Source: Paracoccaceae bacterium
GTDB lineage: Bacteria; Pseudomonadota; Alphaproteobacteria; Rhodobacterales; Rhodobacteraceae
Length of the DNA: 38,672 nucleotides
Assembly: GCA_018607905.1 (NCBI GenBank)
Contig: JABBAP010000070.1
Span: 1-38,672, forward strand
Direction: 5' to 3'
A program made the translations under genes and the position numbers. Numbering within the stretch: the first letter of the stretch is position 1; every line of letters begins with the position of its first letter. Positions 26,897 through 33,531 of the stretch are shown here, one piece after another. The notes beneath the pieces are model-generated. The model was not told the DNA's origin. It ran no database searches and worked only from the letters and a program-made list of their open reading frames with translations.

Positions 26897-26919
26897 ACTA
26901 GCTTTTATTTGGCTAACAT
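26892..26919 (+). promoter_or_regulatory. Candidate promoter of the RTX gene
   Basis: TTAACA (26892-26897) and TAACAT (26914-26919) are spaced 16 bp apart. Both hexamers are imperfect, as expected for an activator-dependent promoter. The call rests mainly on its overlap with the second CtrA box. Confidence 0.4.
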
Positions 26920-27156
26920 TCGTACAAATTGAGCCAATTCTGTTAGGTTTTGATGTTAACTGACGTTGAAAACATTGAATAATTTCGAGTTTTGGTCAGA
27001 TAAACTGAATTTTTAGAAATCCTAACGAAACATGAATTTCTAACCTTCATATCCCGTTCACATTTAGCGCCCATTCCTGATGACGGTGGTAATGCGCTGA
27101 TGTCCTCTTGGGTGGAAACACGAGGCTCGGCGTGAGTGGAAAAAGTGGAGCTGAAA

Positions 27157-28635
27157 ATGTTGTCCTTCGAGGTAACGAACGTAGTAGTTGACGGACCAAG
27201 CACAGAGTTGTTGGGCCTTTCGGATGTTGAATTTGTACAGGTGAACGGCAGCTGGAATGTTGTTGTTGCAAGCGAGGCAGAAGGCGCGATCACAACATTC
27301 GGTTTTGAAAATAACGCTCTTACAGGTGTATTAGACACACAGTCATACTCCAGCACATCAGGCACACGCATGATTAGCTATTTGACGATTGCTGAAATCA
27401 ACGGCGAAACAATGTTGCTGCCAGCCACACGCTATGAAGACCAAACAAACCTTTACAGCATTTCCGGCACCGGCATTTTGGGGGCTGGCGTAAATTCAAA
27501 CGGCATCGGCCAATTGACCCTGAACACTGCCGTGACAGTGGGCGCAAACACGTTCGTTTATTCCGCAAGCAACAACGGCATCACCGCCTATTCAGTTGAT
27601 GCGAGCCTGAACTTTACCCAAGTGGACCAAGAATTAGACACGGGCGCGACATACCTTGGTGATGTAAGCGCATTTGCAAACGCAACTGTTGCTGGGATCG
27701 AGTATTTGTTCGTAGCCTCCGCATATGATGCAGGCGTAAGCAGCTATGTTATCGATGCAAACGGCGCATTGAGCCTGGCAGACACAGTAACACCGGGCGA
27801 GTTTTCAGGCTTTTATTTGGTGCAAGATCTGATCACGTTGGAAGTTTCTGGCCAAGATTACTTGGTCATGGCATCCGCAGGAACATCTAGCCTGACCGTT
27901 TATTCAGTATCTGCAAACGGCGCGTTGTTTGAAACAGATTTCCTGATCGACAGCTTGGACACACGGTTTGAAGATGCGTCTGTTTTGGAGAGCTTTGTTT
28001 ACGATGGTCGTTCATTTGTAATTGCAGCAGGCAGCGACGATGGCATTACAATTTTGGAACTGACAGCAACAGGCCAATTGTGGGAAATGGCGTCTTTGGC
28101 TGACACATACGATACAACATTGGCAAACGTAACGGGCATTAGCGCCGAAGTGATCAACGGTTCAGTTGAGATTTTGATCAGCTCTGCAACAGATCACGGC
28201 TTCACACAGATCACGCTGAACACGTCGTTGATGGACAGCGCAATTACAGGTAGCGCAGGGAACGATTTCATTCGCGGCACGTCTTCTTCTGATTTGATTT
28301 ACGGTCTGGACGGAAACGACAACTTGGTTGGGGGCAGTGGTGCGGATACTTTGGTTGATGGCGCTGGCATTGATTATCTAACAGGTGAGGGCGGGCGCGA
28401 CGTGTTCATGTTTGTAGAAGACGGCGAATTGGATATCATCTGTGATTTCAGCGTTGGCGATGACCAAATTGATTTGTCCCATTTTGCTGGCGTGTTTGGC
28501 CTGAACGACATCGAAATCCGCGATTGGTGTAACGGCGTGATCATCATCGTAAACGAAGACGCGATCATCGTTCAAAACCAAGACAGCCGTGAATATTTTG
28601 CAGAAGATTTCGGAGCATCTGACTTTTTGTTCTAA
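27157..28635 (+). CDS. RTX-type secreted protein with propeller-like body
   Basis: A 492-residue protein. Residues about 1-360 consist of repeating blocks with a pattern like VYSVSANGALF, TVYSVSANG and ITAYSVDASLN, which resembles a lactonase/YVTN-type beta-propeller. Residues about 362-425 hold calcium-binding RTX nonapeptides (GSAGNDFIRG, GLDGNDNLVGGSGADTL, GEGGRDVF), then a domain like the C-terminal end of serralysins (DFSVGDDQIDLSHF). The end DFLF fits a type I secretion signal. There is no N-terminal signal peptide, and no type I secretion genes are in the window. Thr codons are mostly ACA here while neighbours prefer ACG, which may reflect transfer or selection. GGAG six bases before the ATG decides the start; an upstream in-frame GTG is less likely. 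Confidence 0.85.
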   Translation: MLSFEVTNVVVDGPSTELLGLSDVEFVQVNGSWNVVVASEAEGAITTFGFENNALTGVLDTQSYSSTSGTRMISYLTIAEINGETMLLPATRYEDQTNLYSISGTGILGAGVNSNGIGQLTLNTAVTVGANTFVYSASNNGITAYSVDASLNFTQVDQELDTGATYLGDVSAFANATVAGIEYLFVASAYDAGVSSYVIDANGALSLADTVTPGEFSGFYLVQDLITLEVSGQDYLVMASAGTSSLTVYSVSANGALFETDFLIDSLDTRFEDASVLESFVYDGRSFVIAAGSDDGITILELTATGQLWEMASLADTYDTTLANVTGISAEVINGSVEILISSATDHGFTQITLNTSLMDSAITGSAGNDFIRGTSSSDLIYGLDGNDNLVGGSGADTLVDGAGIDYLTGEGGRDVFMFVEDGELDIICDFSVGDDQIDLSHFAGVFGLNDIEIRDWCNGVIIIVNEDAIIVQNQDSREYFAEDFGASDFLF

Positions 28636-28642
28636 GAACCAC

Positions 28643-28672
28643 CGCATGCATATGCTTTCCACAGCGCATGCG
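28643..28672. other. Inverted repeat CGCATGC/GCATGCG
   Basis: A 7-bp stem with a 16-base loop directly after the RTX gene stop. It precedes the larger hairpin and has no T tract, so it may help protect the mRNA end. Confidence 0.4.
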
Positions 28673-28677
28673 ACCTT

Positions 28678-28711
28678 GCCGGATCGGGATTTTTTCACTC
28701 CTCGATCCGGC
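28678..28711 (+). terminator. Terminator-like hairpin after the RTX gene
   Basis: GCCGGATCG (28678-28686) pairs exactly with CGATCCGGC (28703-28711), a 9-bp stem with a 16-base T-rich loop. The following sequence ATAATTCGTTTTA is only loosely T-rich, so termination may be weak. Confidence 0.6.
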
Positions 28712-28813
28712 ATAATTCGTTTTAGGGGCTGGTTTTTAAAGATGAGGAATTCGCTGGAACCTGTTTCAAATCGGCGTAAGTTGGGGACAAACGAAACGAA
28801 TGAGAGGTGCGAC

Positions 28814-29257
28814 ATGCGCTATTTACATACGATGGTACGGGTTACGGATTTGGATGCGTCGATTGATTTTTGGTGCGATAAAATGGGCATGGTTGAGACG
28901 CGCCGCATTGACGTGCCAGAGGGCAAGTTCACACTGGTATTTTTGGCGGGTGATAAAGACGAGGCCAATGCCAAGGCCAATAACGCGCCAGAGCTGGAGC
29001 TGACCTATAATTGGGGCAGCGAGGAAAAGTATGAAACAGGGCGCAGCTGGGGGCATTTAGCCTATAAGGTTGATAACATTTACGAAACTTGTCAGGCGTT
29101 GATGGACAAAGGTGTTGTGATCAACCGCCCGCCGCGTGATGGGCGCATGGCATTTGTGAAATCGCCAGACAATATTTCCGTGGAATTGCTGCAAGAGGGC
29201 GAGAGCCTTGCACCTGCTGAGCCTTGGGCCAGCATGGAAAACACAGGCGATTGGTAA
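28814..29257 (+). CDS. gloA: Lactoylglutathione lyase (glyoxalase I)
   Basis: GloA converts the methylglyoxal-glutathione hemithioacetal to S-lactoylglutathione. The 147-residue protein aligns well with E. coli GloA: it starts MRYLHTMVRV, and the metal ligands are His5, Glu62 (LELTYNWG), His81 (WGHLAYKV) and Glu124 (ISVELL). A short insertion (DKDEANAKANNAP) is present before the second ligand, and the C-terminal tail is longer than in E. coli. GAGAGG lies five bases before the ATG. The next gene starts two bases after the stop, so it is the first gene of a two-gene operon with the aminotransferase. Confidence 0.95.
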   Translation: MRYLHTMVRVTDLDASIDFWCDKMGMVETRRIDVPEGKFTLVFLAGDKDEANAKANNAPELELTYNWGSEEKYETGRSWGHLAYKVDNIYETCQALMDKGVVINRPPRDGRMAFVKSPDNISVELLQEGESLAPAEPWASMENTGDW

Positions 29258-29259
29258 CC

Positions 29260-30189
29260 ATGAGCACGGACACGCACACGACGCACGCGGCAGAGGAAGA
29301 CGCGCGCAACCGCGACATCAAAATCTGGGTGAACGGCGATATCGTTCACCGTGATGAGGCCAAGGTGTCTGTGTATGACAGCGGGTTCATGCTGGGCGAT
29401 GGCATGTGGGAAGGCATGCGCCTGTACGATGGGGTCTGGACGTATTTCGATCAACACATGGATCGGCTGTTTGAAAGCTGTAAGGCGGTTAGCCTCGATA
29501 TCGGGATGGATCGCGCGGGGGTGGCCGATGCGCTGCGCCAAGTTCAAGACGCCAATGATATGCACACGGATGTGCATTGCCGTTTGATGGTGACGCGGGG
29601 TGTGAAGGTAAAGCCGTTTCAGCATCCATCATTGTCCCAATCTGGGCCGACTGTGGTGATTATCATGGAACATTCCAAACCTGTGAGCACGTTGCAGGGT
29701 AGGGGTATTGTGTTGGCAACAGTGCCCCAAGTGCGTGGTTTGCCGATGGCGCAGGACGCGAAGTATAACTCTCATTCCAAGCTGAACTGTGTAATTGCCT
29801 GCCTTCAGGCCGAACAGGCGGGGGCGGATGAGGGGCTGATGTTGGATCCGAACGGGTTCGTGAACACGACAAATGCCTGCAACTTTTTTATCGTACGCAA
29901 AGGGCAGGTTTGGACCAGTTCTGGCGATTACTGCATGAACGGCGTGACGCGCCAACGGGTGATTGATCTGTGCCGCGCCGATGGCATCCCGGTGTTTGAA
30001 AAGAACTATTCCTTGGTGGAGGCGTATGGCGCAGAGGAAGCGTTTTTAACTGGCACGTTTGGGGCGCAAACCCCTGTGGCAGAGATTGATGGCAAAGAGA
30101 TTGGCGAGGGGGATCGGCCCATTACGGCGCGGATACAGGCGCTGTATAAACAGGCGATCTTGGATCATGTGGCAGCACGAAAATCTTAA
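29260..30189 (+). CDS. Class IV aminotransferase (PLP fold type IV)
   Basis: A 309-residue PLP enzyme of the branched-chain/D-amino-acid aminotransferase family. The domain starts KIWVNGDIVHRDEAKVSVYDSGF (21-43). The PLP lysine is most likely Lys174 in AKYNSHSKLNCVIA. GVTRQRVIDL and EAFLTGTFG are conserved later motifs. The position that normally carries a Glu contacting the PLP ring nitrogen (E.xxxN before the F) reads TTNACNFF, with Thr203 in its place. This makes the exact reaction uncertain; BCAT, D-amino-acid aminotransferase and a lyase are all possible. It is coupled to gloA with a two-base gap, and converges on the channel gene. Confidence 0.85.
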   Translation: MSTDTHTTHAAEEDARNRDIKIWVNGDIVHRDEAKVSVYDSGFMLGDGMWEGMRLYDGVWTYFDQHMDRLFESCKAVSLDIGMDRAGVADALRQVQDANDMHTDVHCRLMVTRGVKVKPFQHPSLSQSGPTVVIIMEHSKPVSTLQGRGIVLATVPQVRGLPMAQDAKYNSHSKLNCVIACLQAEQAGADEGLMLDPNGFVNTTNACNFFIVRKGQVWTSSGDYCMNGVTRQRVIDLCRADGIPVFEKNYSLVEAYGAEEAFLTGTFGAQTPVAEIDGKEIGEGDRPITARIQALYKQAILDHVAARKS

Positions 30190-30201
30190 TATTTCAGAGT
30201 G

Positions 30202-31263
30202 TTAATAGGCATTGCCAAACCATTTTCTGACCAATTCACCGTAGGTTCCATTTTCGCGCAAACGCAGCAGGCTTTGGTTGATTTCTTCGCGCAACGGGCT
30301 GCCTGTTGGCAGGGCAATGCCGTAGTTTTCGGGCTTGAACACTTTGTCCATCAAGCGCGCCCTGCCGCGACCTTTGTTGTTCACGTAATAGGCCAAGATA
30401 GGACCGTCAAACACCACGGCTTGCAGGGTGTGGGCCTCAAATGCGGCGATCATGGTGTCCAGATCGGTGTAGAGAACATAGCTGATGCCGCGCTGATCTA
30501 GGAAGGCGGCAGAGGTGCTGCGCTCGATTGTGCCAACGGCGCGGCCATCCAAATCGCTGAGGGATTGGACGTTGGATTGGATCGCCTCGACCGTAAGGGC
30601 GGCGGTGATGCGGGCCACGAAGATGGACACGATAAACAGGCTGGAAATGACCATCACTACGCCAAGGCCACGGCCAAGGGGTGAACGGGGCATGCGTTCT
30701 TCAAAACCGCCGTTGACCACAAGGTTGAGCGCCCACCAGAAGGAGGGGAACAAGGCCTGATAAAACGGGCGGTCGAAATATTCTTGGCGGTTGCGTTCAA
30801 AGGCCCACATGATCATGCCACAGGCGAACAGAATGCCGAACGCAAGCACCACGGCGAGGCCGATTTCACGCGTTAGGATGGTTGTGAAAAGCGCGTTTCG
30901 CGAGCTGTCGGCGGGCAACATGACCTGAACGCCGCTGGCGAAAATTGGCAGGGTGAAATCCATATCTGCTTCGCGGGCGGCGGTGATCGAGATGTTTGCG
31001 ATTGCGCCGTCAACATCAGAGGATTGCACCGCGCCAAGCATATCGCCAAAGCTGTCTTTGCGATCAAGGGCGACGGTTTTGTCCAAATCTTTGGCCAAAG
31101 CGCGGATAAGATCGACGGAAAAGCCAGTTTCTGCACCGCCCTGTGCGCTGCTTTCAAGCATTGAAAACGGCTCGCGTGAAACGGTTGCAAAGGTTAGGTC
31201 TTGGGCGTGGGCCTGATTTTGCGCCACAAACATCATCGTCAAGATCGCAAAAATAAATCGCAT
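30202..31263 (-). CDS. Glutamate-receptor-like ligand-gated channel
   Basis: The 353-residue protein has a signal peptide (cleavage near AHA-Q, 20/21) and a periplasmic amino-acid-binding domain split in two lobes (about 22-130 and 228-350). The split is made by TM1 (133-154), a pore-loop-like re-entrant segment (172-192) and TM2 (199-226). This is the architecture of GluR0-type prokaryotic ionotropic glutamate receptors, not of an ABC binding protein. ISITAARE and DFTLPIFASGV are the usual ligand-lobe motifs. The K+ filter TVGYGD of GluR0 is replaced by VVNGGFEE. The start at MRFIF is chosen because GGGGA is eight bases upstream; an earlier ATG adds five residues. The ligand and ion are unknown. 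Confidence 0.85.
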   Translation of the reverse strand: MRFIFAILTMMFVAQNQAHAQDLTFATVSREPFSMLESSAQGGAETGFSVDLIRALAKDLDKTVALDRKDSFGDMLGAVQSSDVDGAIANISITAAREADMDFTLPIFASGVQVMLPADSSRNALFTTILTREIGLAVVLAFGILFACGMIMWAFERNRQEYFDRPFYQALFPSFWWALNLVVNGGFEERMPRSPLGRGLGVVMVISSLFIVSIFVARITAALTVEAIQSNVQSLSDLDGRAVGTIERSTSAAFLDQRGISYVLYTDLDTMIAAFEAHTLQAVVFDGPILAYYVNNKGRGRARLMDKVFKPENYGIALPTGSPLREEINQSLLRLRENGTYGELVRKWFGNAY

Positions 31264-31636
31264 GTTTAGAATCCCCATTCCGCAAAATGTCTTTTGCGCA
31301 AATTGGTTGAAAATGCAACGAAAAATGCAACGAAAAATGGCCGGAAGAGACGGGGCCGTTCTGTCGCTTAACGATGCTTAAGCAACGATAGCCTACTTTA
31401 GCAAAAAAATTAGTGGCGACGGGTTGGGATCAACCATGGGTACCTGGGTCTTGGTGTTCTGCAAGATTTAGGGCGGGTAACGACAAGATCGTGTTGGTTG
31501 GATTTTGCGTGTTTTTAGGCGGTTGCAAAGTTGGAAAATTTCATTGGGAAAGCGCGCGGCGCGGGGCCGAAACGAGCACAGATCCGCCGCTTGCGCCTAA
31601 ATACGGACTGCCTTTTGGGCAGCATAGGAGACAAAT
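31264..31636. other. 373-base gap upstream of the small membrane-protein pair
   Basis: No secure gene lies here. It contains a 12-bp tandem repeat near the channel gene start, and a small hairpin CTGCC/GGCAG at about 31608-31622. It also holds the front of a weak lipoprotein-like ORF, described separately. The sequence between 31370 and 31400 has two TTAA words six bases apart, one short of the CtrA spacing. Confidence 0.5.
31311..31339 (+). repeat. 12-bp tandem repeat, two and a half copies
   Basis: AAATGCAACGAA occurs at 31311-31322 and 31323-31334, followed by a partial AAATG. It lies about 50 bases upstream of the channel gene start, so it may lie in its promoter. Slippage is the simplest origin. 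Confidence 0.8.
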
Positions 31637-31664
31637 ATGGACGAAGAAGAACGCAAAATGCTGA
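31491..31664 (+). CDS. Possible small lipoprotein (57 residues)
   Basis: From a GTG the frame reads MLVGFCVFLGGCKVGKFHWE and later STDPPLAPKYGLPFGQ. The stretch ending LGGC would be a very short signal with a lipobox. The ORF overlaps the next gene by 28 bases in another frame. No well-placed ribosome-binding site is visible and the n-region lacks positive charge, so support is weak. Confidence 0.22.
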   Translation: MLVGFCVFLGGCKVGKFHWESARRGAETSTDPPLAPKYGLPFGQHRRQIWTKKNAKC

Positions 31665-31858
31665 GAGATGTGCATGACGCGCTGTTTGCGGTGCCGATTG
31701 GATCGCCAAGCGATCGGGAGCCGCTGATTATCCGTGCGAATGCAGCACTTGATAAGCTGGATAGGGGATCTTGGACGGTTCGAACATTGATCTGGTTGTT
31801 GCCCGTTTTAGCGGGTTTGGGAATTGCATTTAAGGAAATAACGGGGTGGATCAAATGA
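31637..31858 (+). CDS. Small membrane protein, phage-protein-like
   Basis: The 73-residue protein has a charged N-terminal half (MDEEERKMLRDVHDAL) and one transmembrane segment (about 48-66, TLIWLLPVLAGLGIAF). The layout recalls small phage or prophage membrane proteins encoded next to lysis genes, but I do not recognise a family. GGAG lies seven bases before the ATG. It overlaps the next gene by four bases (ATGA), so the two are translationally coupled and probably act together. Confidence 0.65.
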   Translation: MDEEERKMLRDVHDALFAVPIGSPSDREPLIIRANAALDKLDRGSWTVRTLIWLLPVLAGLGIAFKEITGWIK

Positions 31859-32352
31859 AGGATTTTTTCACACGTTCAAAGTGGTCAAAGGTTGATTTAT
31901 TCGCGGCAGTTGCTGCAACGGGTTTTCTGATTTGGGCCGTATCGCCTAAGCTGTTTCCCGCATCACAGTTTATCCAACTTCATGAGGTTCGTTTTGGGGA
32001 TAGCGGTGTTGGAGAAACGATCCCACTGCATGCGGATCGAACGGTCTATCAACACACAGGGCGGGCGTATTACGAAGTGGATGTGTTGAGCGCAAACACT
32101 GGGTTTCGGGAATGTTACGCCAAACGGCATGTGCCCTATGCGGTGAACAAACGCGCCGTTTTGCCTGATCGCCGCGAGATTACCGGCAAAAGCCTAAAGT
32201 GGTGGGCGTATTCAGATGATGGGGAATGCCAACGCTGGAAGAGCCATGCCGGCAGGTTTTATGTAAAGACCCGCCATTGTTGGAAGCGGTTTTGGTGGGC
32301 GCGCACGAGTTGCAATCCTTGGCATATTTCCAAGCCGTTTGAGGTGAGTTGA
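31855..32352 (+). CDS. Membrane-anchored protein with basic Trp/Cys-rich tail
   Basis: The 165-residue protein has one N-terminal transmembrane helix (about 14-32) and an outside domain of about 130 residues. Cys residues occur in FRECYAK, DGECQRW, TRHCWKRFWW and TSCNPW, and the last 40 residues are strongly basic and tryptophan-rich. I do not recognise a family. The start is set by the ATGA overlap with the preceding gene; an in-frame GTG nine bases earlier is less likely. A strong terminator follows. Together with the upstream gene it forms a compact two-gene cassette next to tRNA-Arg, which suggests accessory or phage-derived DNA. Confidence 0.65.
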   Translation: MKDFFTRSKWSKVDLFAAVAATGFLIWAVSPKLFPASQFIQLHEVRFGDSGVGETIPLHADRTVYQHTGRAYYEVDVLSANTGFRECYAKRHVPYAVNKRAVLPDRREITGKSLKWWAYSDDGECQRWKSHAGRFYVKTRHCWKRFWWARTSCNPWHISKPFEVS

Positions 32353-32359
32353 TTTGAGG

Positions 32360-32389
32360 AGCCTCGCGCCGATGGTGTGGGGCTTTTTT
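32360..32389 (+). terminator. Rho-independent terminator of the two-gene cassette
   Basis: An 11-bp stem AGCCTCGCGCC / GGTGTGGGGCT (three G-U pairs) with a GAT loop runs into TTTTTT. It starts seven bases after the stop codon. Confidence 0.92.
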
Positions 32390-32444
32390 GTGGGTGTATG
32401 GTTTGGTGTGGGGGGATTGATTGCGGGGCTCTCGATGTTTGTTC

Positions 32445-32537
32445 CAAACATCTGCCGCGTGATTGGTGCGGCGGTTTGGCCTTTCTGGTGAAAGGCCTTT
32501 CAAAACACCTGCCGCGCGGCCTTTCTGGTGAAAGGCC
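32445..32537. repeat. Two copies of a hairpin element beside tRNA-Arg
   Basis: Each copy contains CAAA(A)CAyCTGCCGCGyG followed by the self-complementary GGCCTTTCTGGTGAAAGGCC. The hairpins are at 32478-32497 and 32518-32537, each with an 8-bp stem and TGGT loop. The first copy has an extra 16 bases with their own potential stem (CTGCCGC/GCGGC). They follow the tRNA-Arg 3' end on the minus strand and may act as its terminator or 3'-end structure. Confidence 0.7.
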
Positions 32538-32539
32538 GT

Positions 32540-32616
<77 letters not shown>

Positions 32617-32625
32617 TTGGGGCGC

Positions 32626-32654
32626 GGTATAGGGGGTTCTGGGGTGTGGTTCAA
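32626..32654 (-). promoter_or_regulatory. Promoter of tRNA-Arg
   Basis: On the minus strand TTGAAC (32654-32649) and TATACC (32631-32626) are spaced by exactly 17 bp, followed by a GC-rich discriminator (GCGCC) typical of stringently controlled tRNA promoters. The start of transcription would be a few bases before the tRNA. Confidence 0.75.
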
Positions 32655-32692
32655 TTGGGTATTTGCGCTGGTTTGGAAAAAACTCGCAATTG

Positions 32693-33427
32693 TTAGCCCG
32701 CGTGGGGTTTGCGGTTGTCGGCCACTTCTTGCGCGAGTTCCAGAGTGTGTGTCGCAAGGTTGGCGAGGGCGGTTTCGGTTTCTTCGGCGTTTTGTGCTTC
32801 GAGCGCGTCGGCGATTTTTGTGTGTAGATCAACGATTTTCTCGCGTTTTCGCGCTGTAAACGTGATCATGTTCATGAGGGGTTCGATGGCTTCTACTGCG
32901 CCAGCGAGTTGGTAGGACATCACTGGGTTTTGGGCGCTGTCGACCAGTGCGCGGTGGAATGCAACGTCAGAGGCGCAGAAACTTTCGTCTGTGAGGCCTG
33001 GTTGGCCTTGGCGGTGAATTTCGGCGCGCATGGCGGCGAGTTGATCGGGCGTGCGACGCTGTGCGGCGAGCGGGATGCAAGCGCGTTCCAGCGCAAAGCG
33101 GGCTTCGCAGGCGGTTTCAAAGCTGACGGCGTTCATGGACAACAGCAGCGTGGAAGTGGTGATTTGCTGGCCGTAGGCGTCTTCAAAGCTGAGTTTGTTC
33201 ACAAATGCGCCCCCCGTTGCACCGCGTTGGGTGCGGATCAGGTTTTGCGCGGCGAGGCGTTTGAGGGCTTCGCGTACTGTAGGACGGGAGACGTCGAATT
33301 GATCGCAAAGTTCGGATTCAGAGGGCAGGCGTTGGTTCACGATCAATTGGCCGTTCACGATGCTGTCGCGGATGGCGGTTGCGATCTGGGCTGAAAGCTC
33401 TTTGGCTTGGTCGAGTTCGTATTTCAT
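32693..33427 (-). CDS. GntR/FadR-family regulator with FCD domain
   Basis: A 244-residue repressor-type protein. The winged helix (about 7-75) contains [20 protein letters not shown] and [11 protein letters not shown]. The FCD ligand domain (about 100-230) keeps the metal/ligand residues Asp154 and His158 in [16 protein letters not shown]. It is divergent from the DUF2182-to-acuI operon, and a FadR-type palindrome lies between them, so it very likely controls both itself and that operon. From memory a GntR-family repressor (DmdR) that responds to acrylyl-CoA has been described for dmdA-acuI in roseobacters; this gene could be its counterpart, but I cannot confirm orthology. The start at MKYELDQ has GGGG six bases upstream; the longer open frame runs through the operator. 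Confidence 0.9.
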   Translation of the reverse strand: MKYELDQAKELSAQIATAIRDSIVNGQLIVNQRLPSESELCDQFDVSRPTVREALKRLAAQNLIRTQRGATGGAFVNKLSFEDAYGQQITTSTLLLSMNAVSFETACEARFALERACIPLAAQRRTPDQLAAMRAEIHRQGQPGLTDESFCASDVAFHRALVDSAQNPVMSYQLAGAVEAIEPLMNMITFTARKREKIVDLHTKIADALEAQNAEETETALANLATHTLELAQEVADNRKPHAG

Positions 33428-33450
33428 TTGCAGCCCCAGAATTAAATGTA

Positions 33451-33482
33451 AGACAATTGACGATTTTAATTGTCTGACAATT
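33451..33482. promoter_or_regulatory. FadR-type operator between gntR and the DMSP operon
   Basis: TTGTCTGACAA at 33470-33480 matches the TNGTNNNACNA consensus of FadR-subfamily GntR regulators. It is nested in the palindrome AATTGTC-T-GACAATT (33468-33482). A third half-site GACAATT at 33452-33458 forms a second inverted repeat with AATTGTC at 33468-33474. Confidence 0.8.
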
Positions 33483-33502
33483 AAATCTCGCTTAGTCATA
33501 TC
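33474..33502 (+). promoter_or_regulatory. Candidate promoter of the DUF2182-acuI operon
   Basis: CTGACA (33474-33479) and CATATC (33497-33502) are spaced 17 bp apart. The -35 lies within the operator palindrome, so repressor binding would block RNA polymerase. The first gene starts 30 bases downstream. Confidence 0.6.
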
Positions 33503-33531
33503 ACAAGAATCCTGTTCGTAAAGGCTGCCTC

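Larger units (their letters stand above)
26813..27156. other. AT-rich regulatory gap ahead of the RTX gene
   Basis: No gene is visible. The left third is crowded with TTAAC/GTTAA words, including two perfect CtrA-type boxes and a promoter candidate. The right part would be a leader of about 230 bases and holds no clear riboswitch or terminator. Confidence 0.6.

Noticed and set aside
31370-31400. CtrA box in the gap before the small membrane-protein pair
   Set aside because: The two TTAA words are six bases apart, not seven, and lack the final C in the right place.
32445-32537. CRISPR array
   Set aside because: Only two repeat copies of unequal length, and the repeats are strong hairpins beside a tRNA; no regular spacers and no cas genes.
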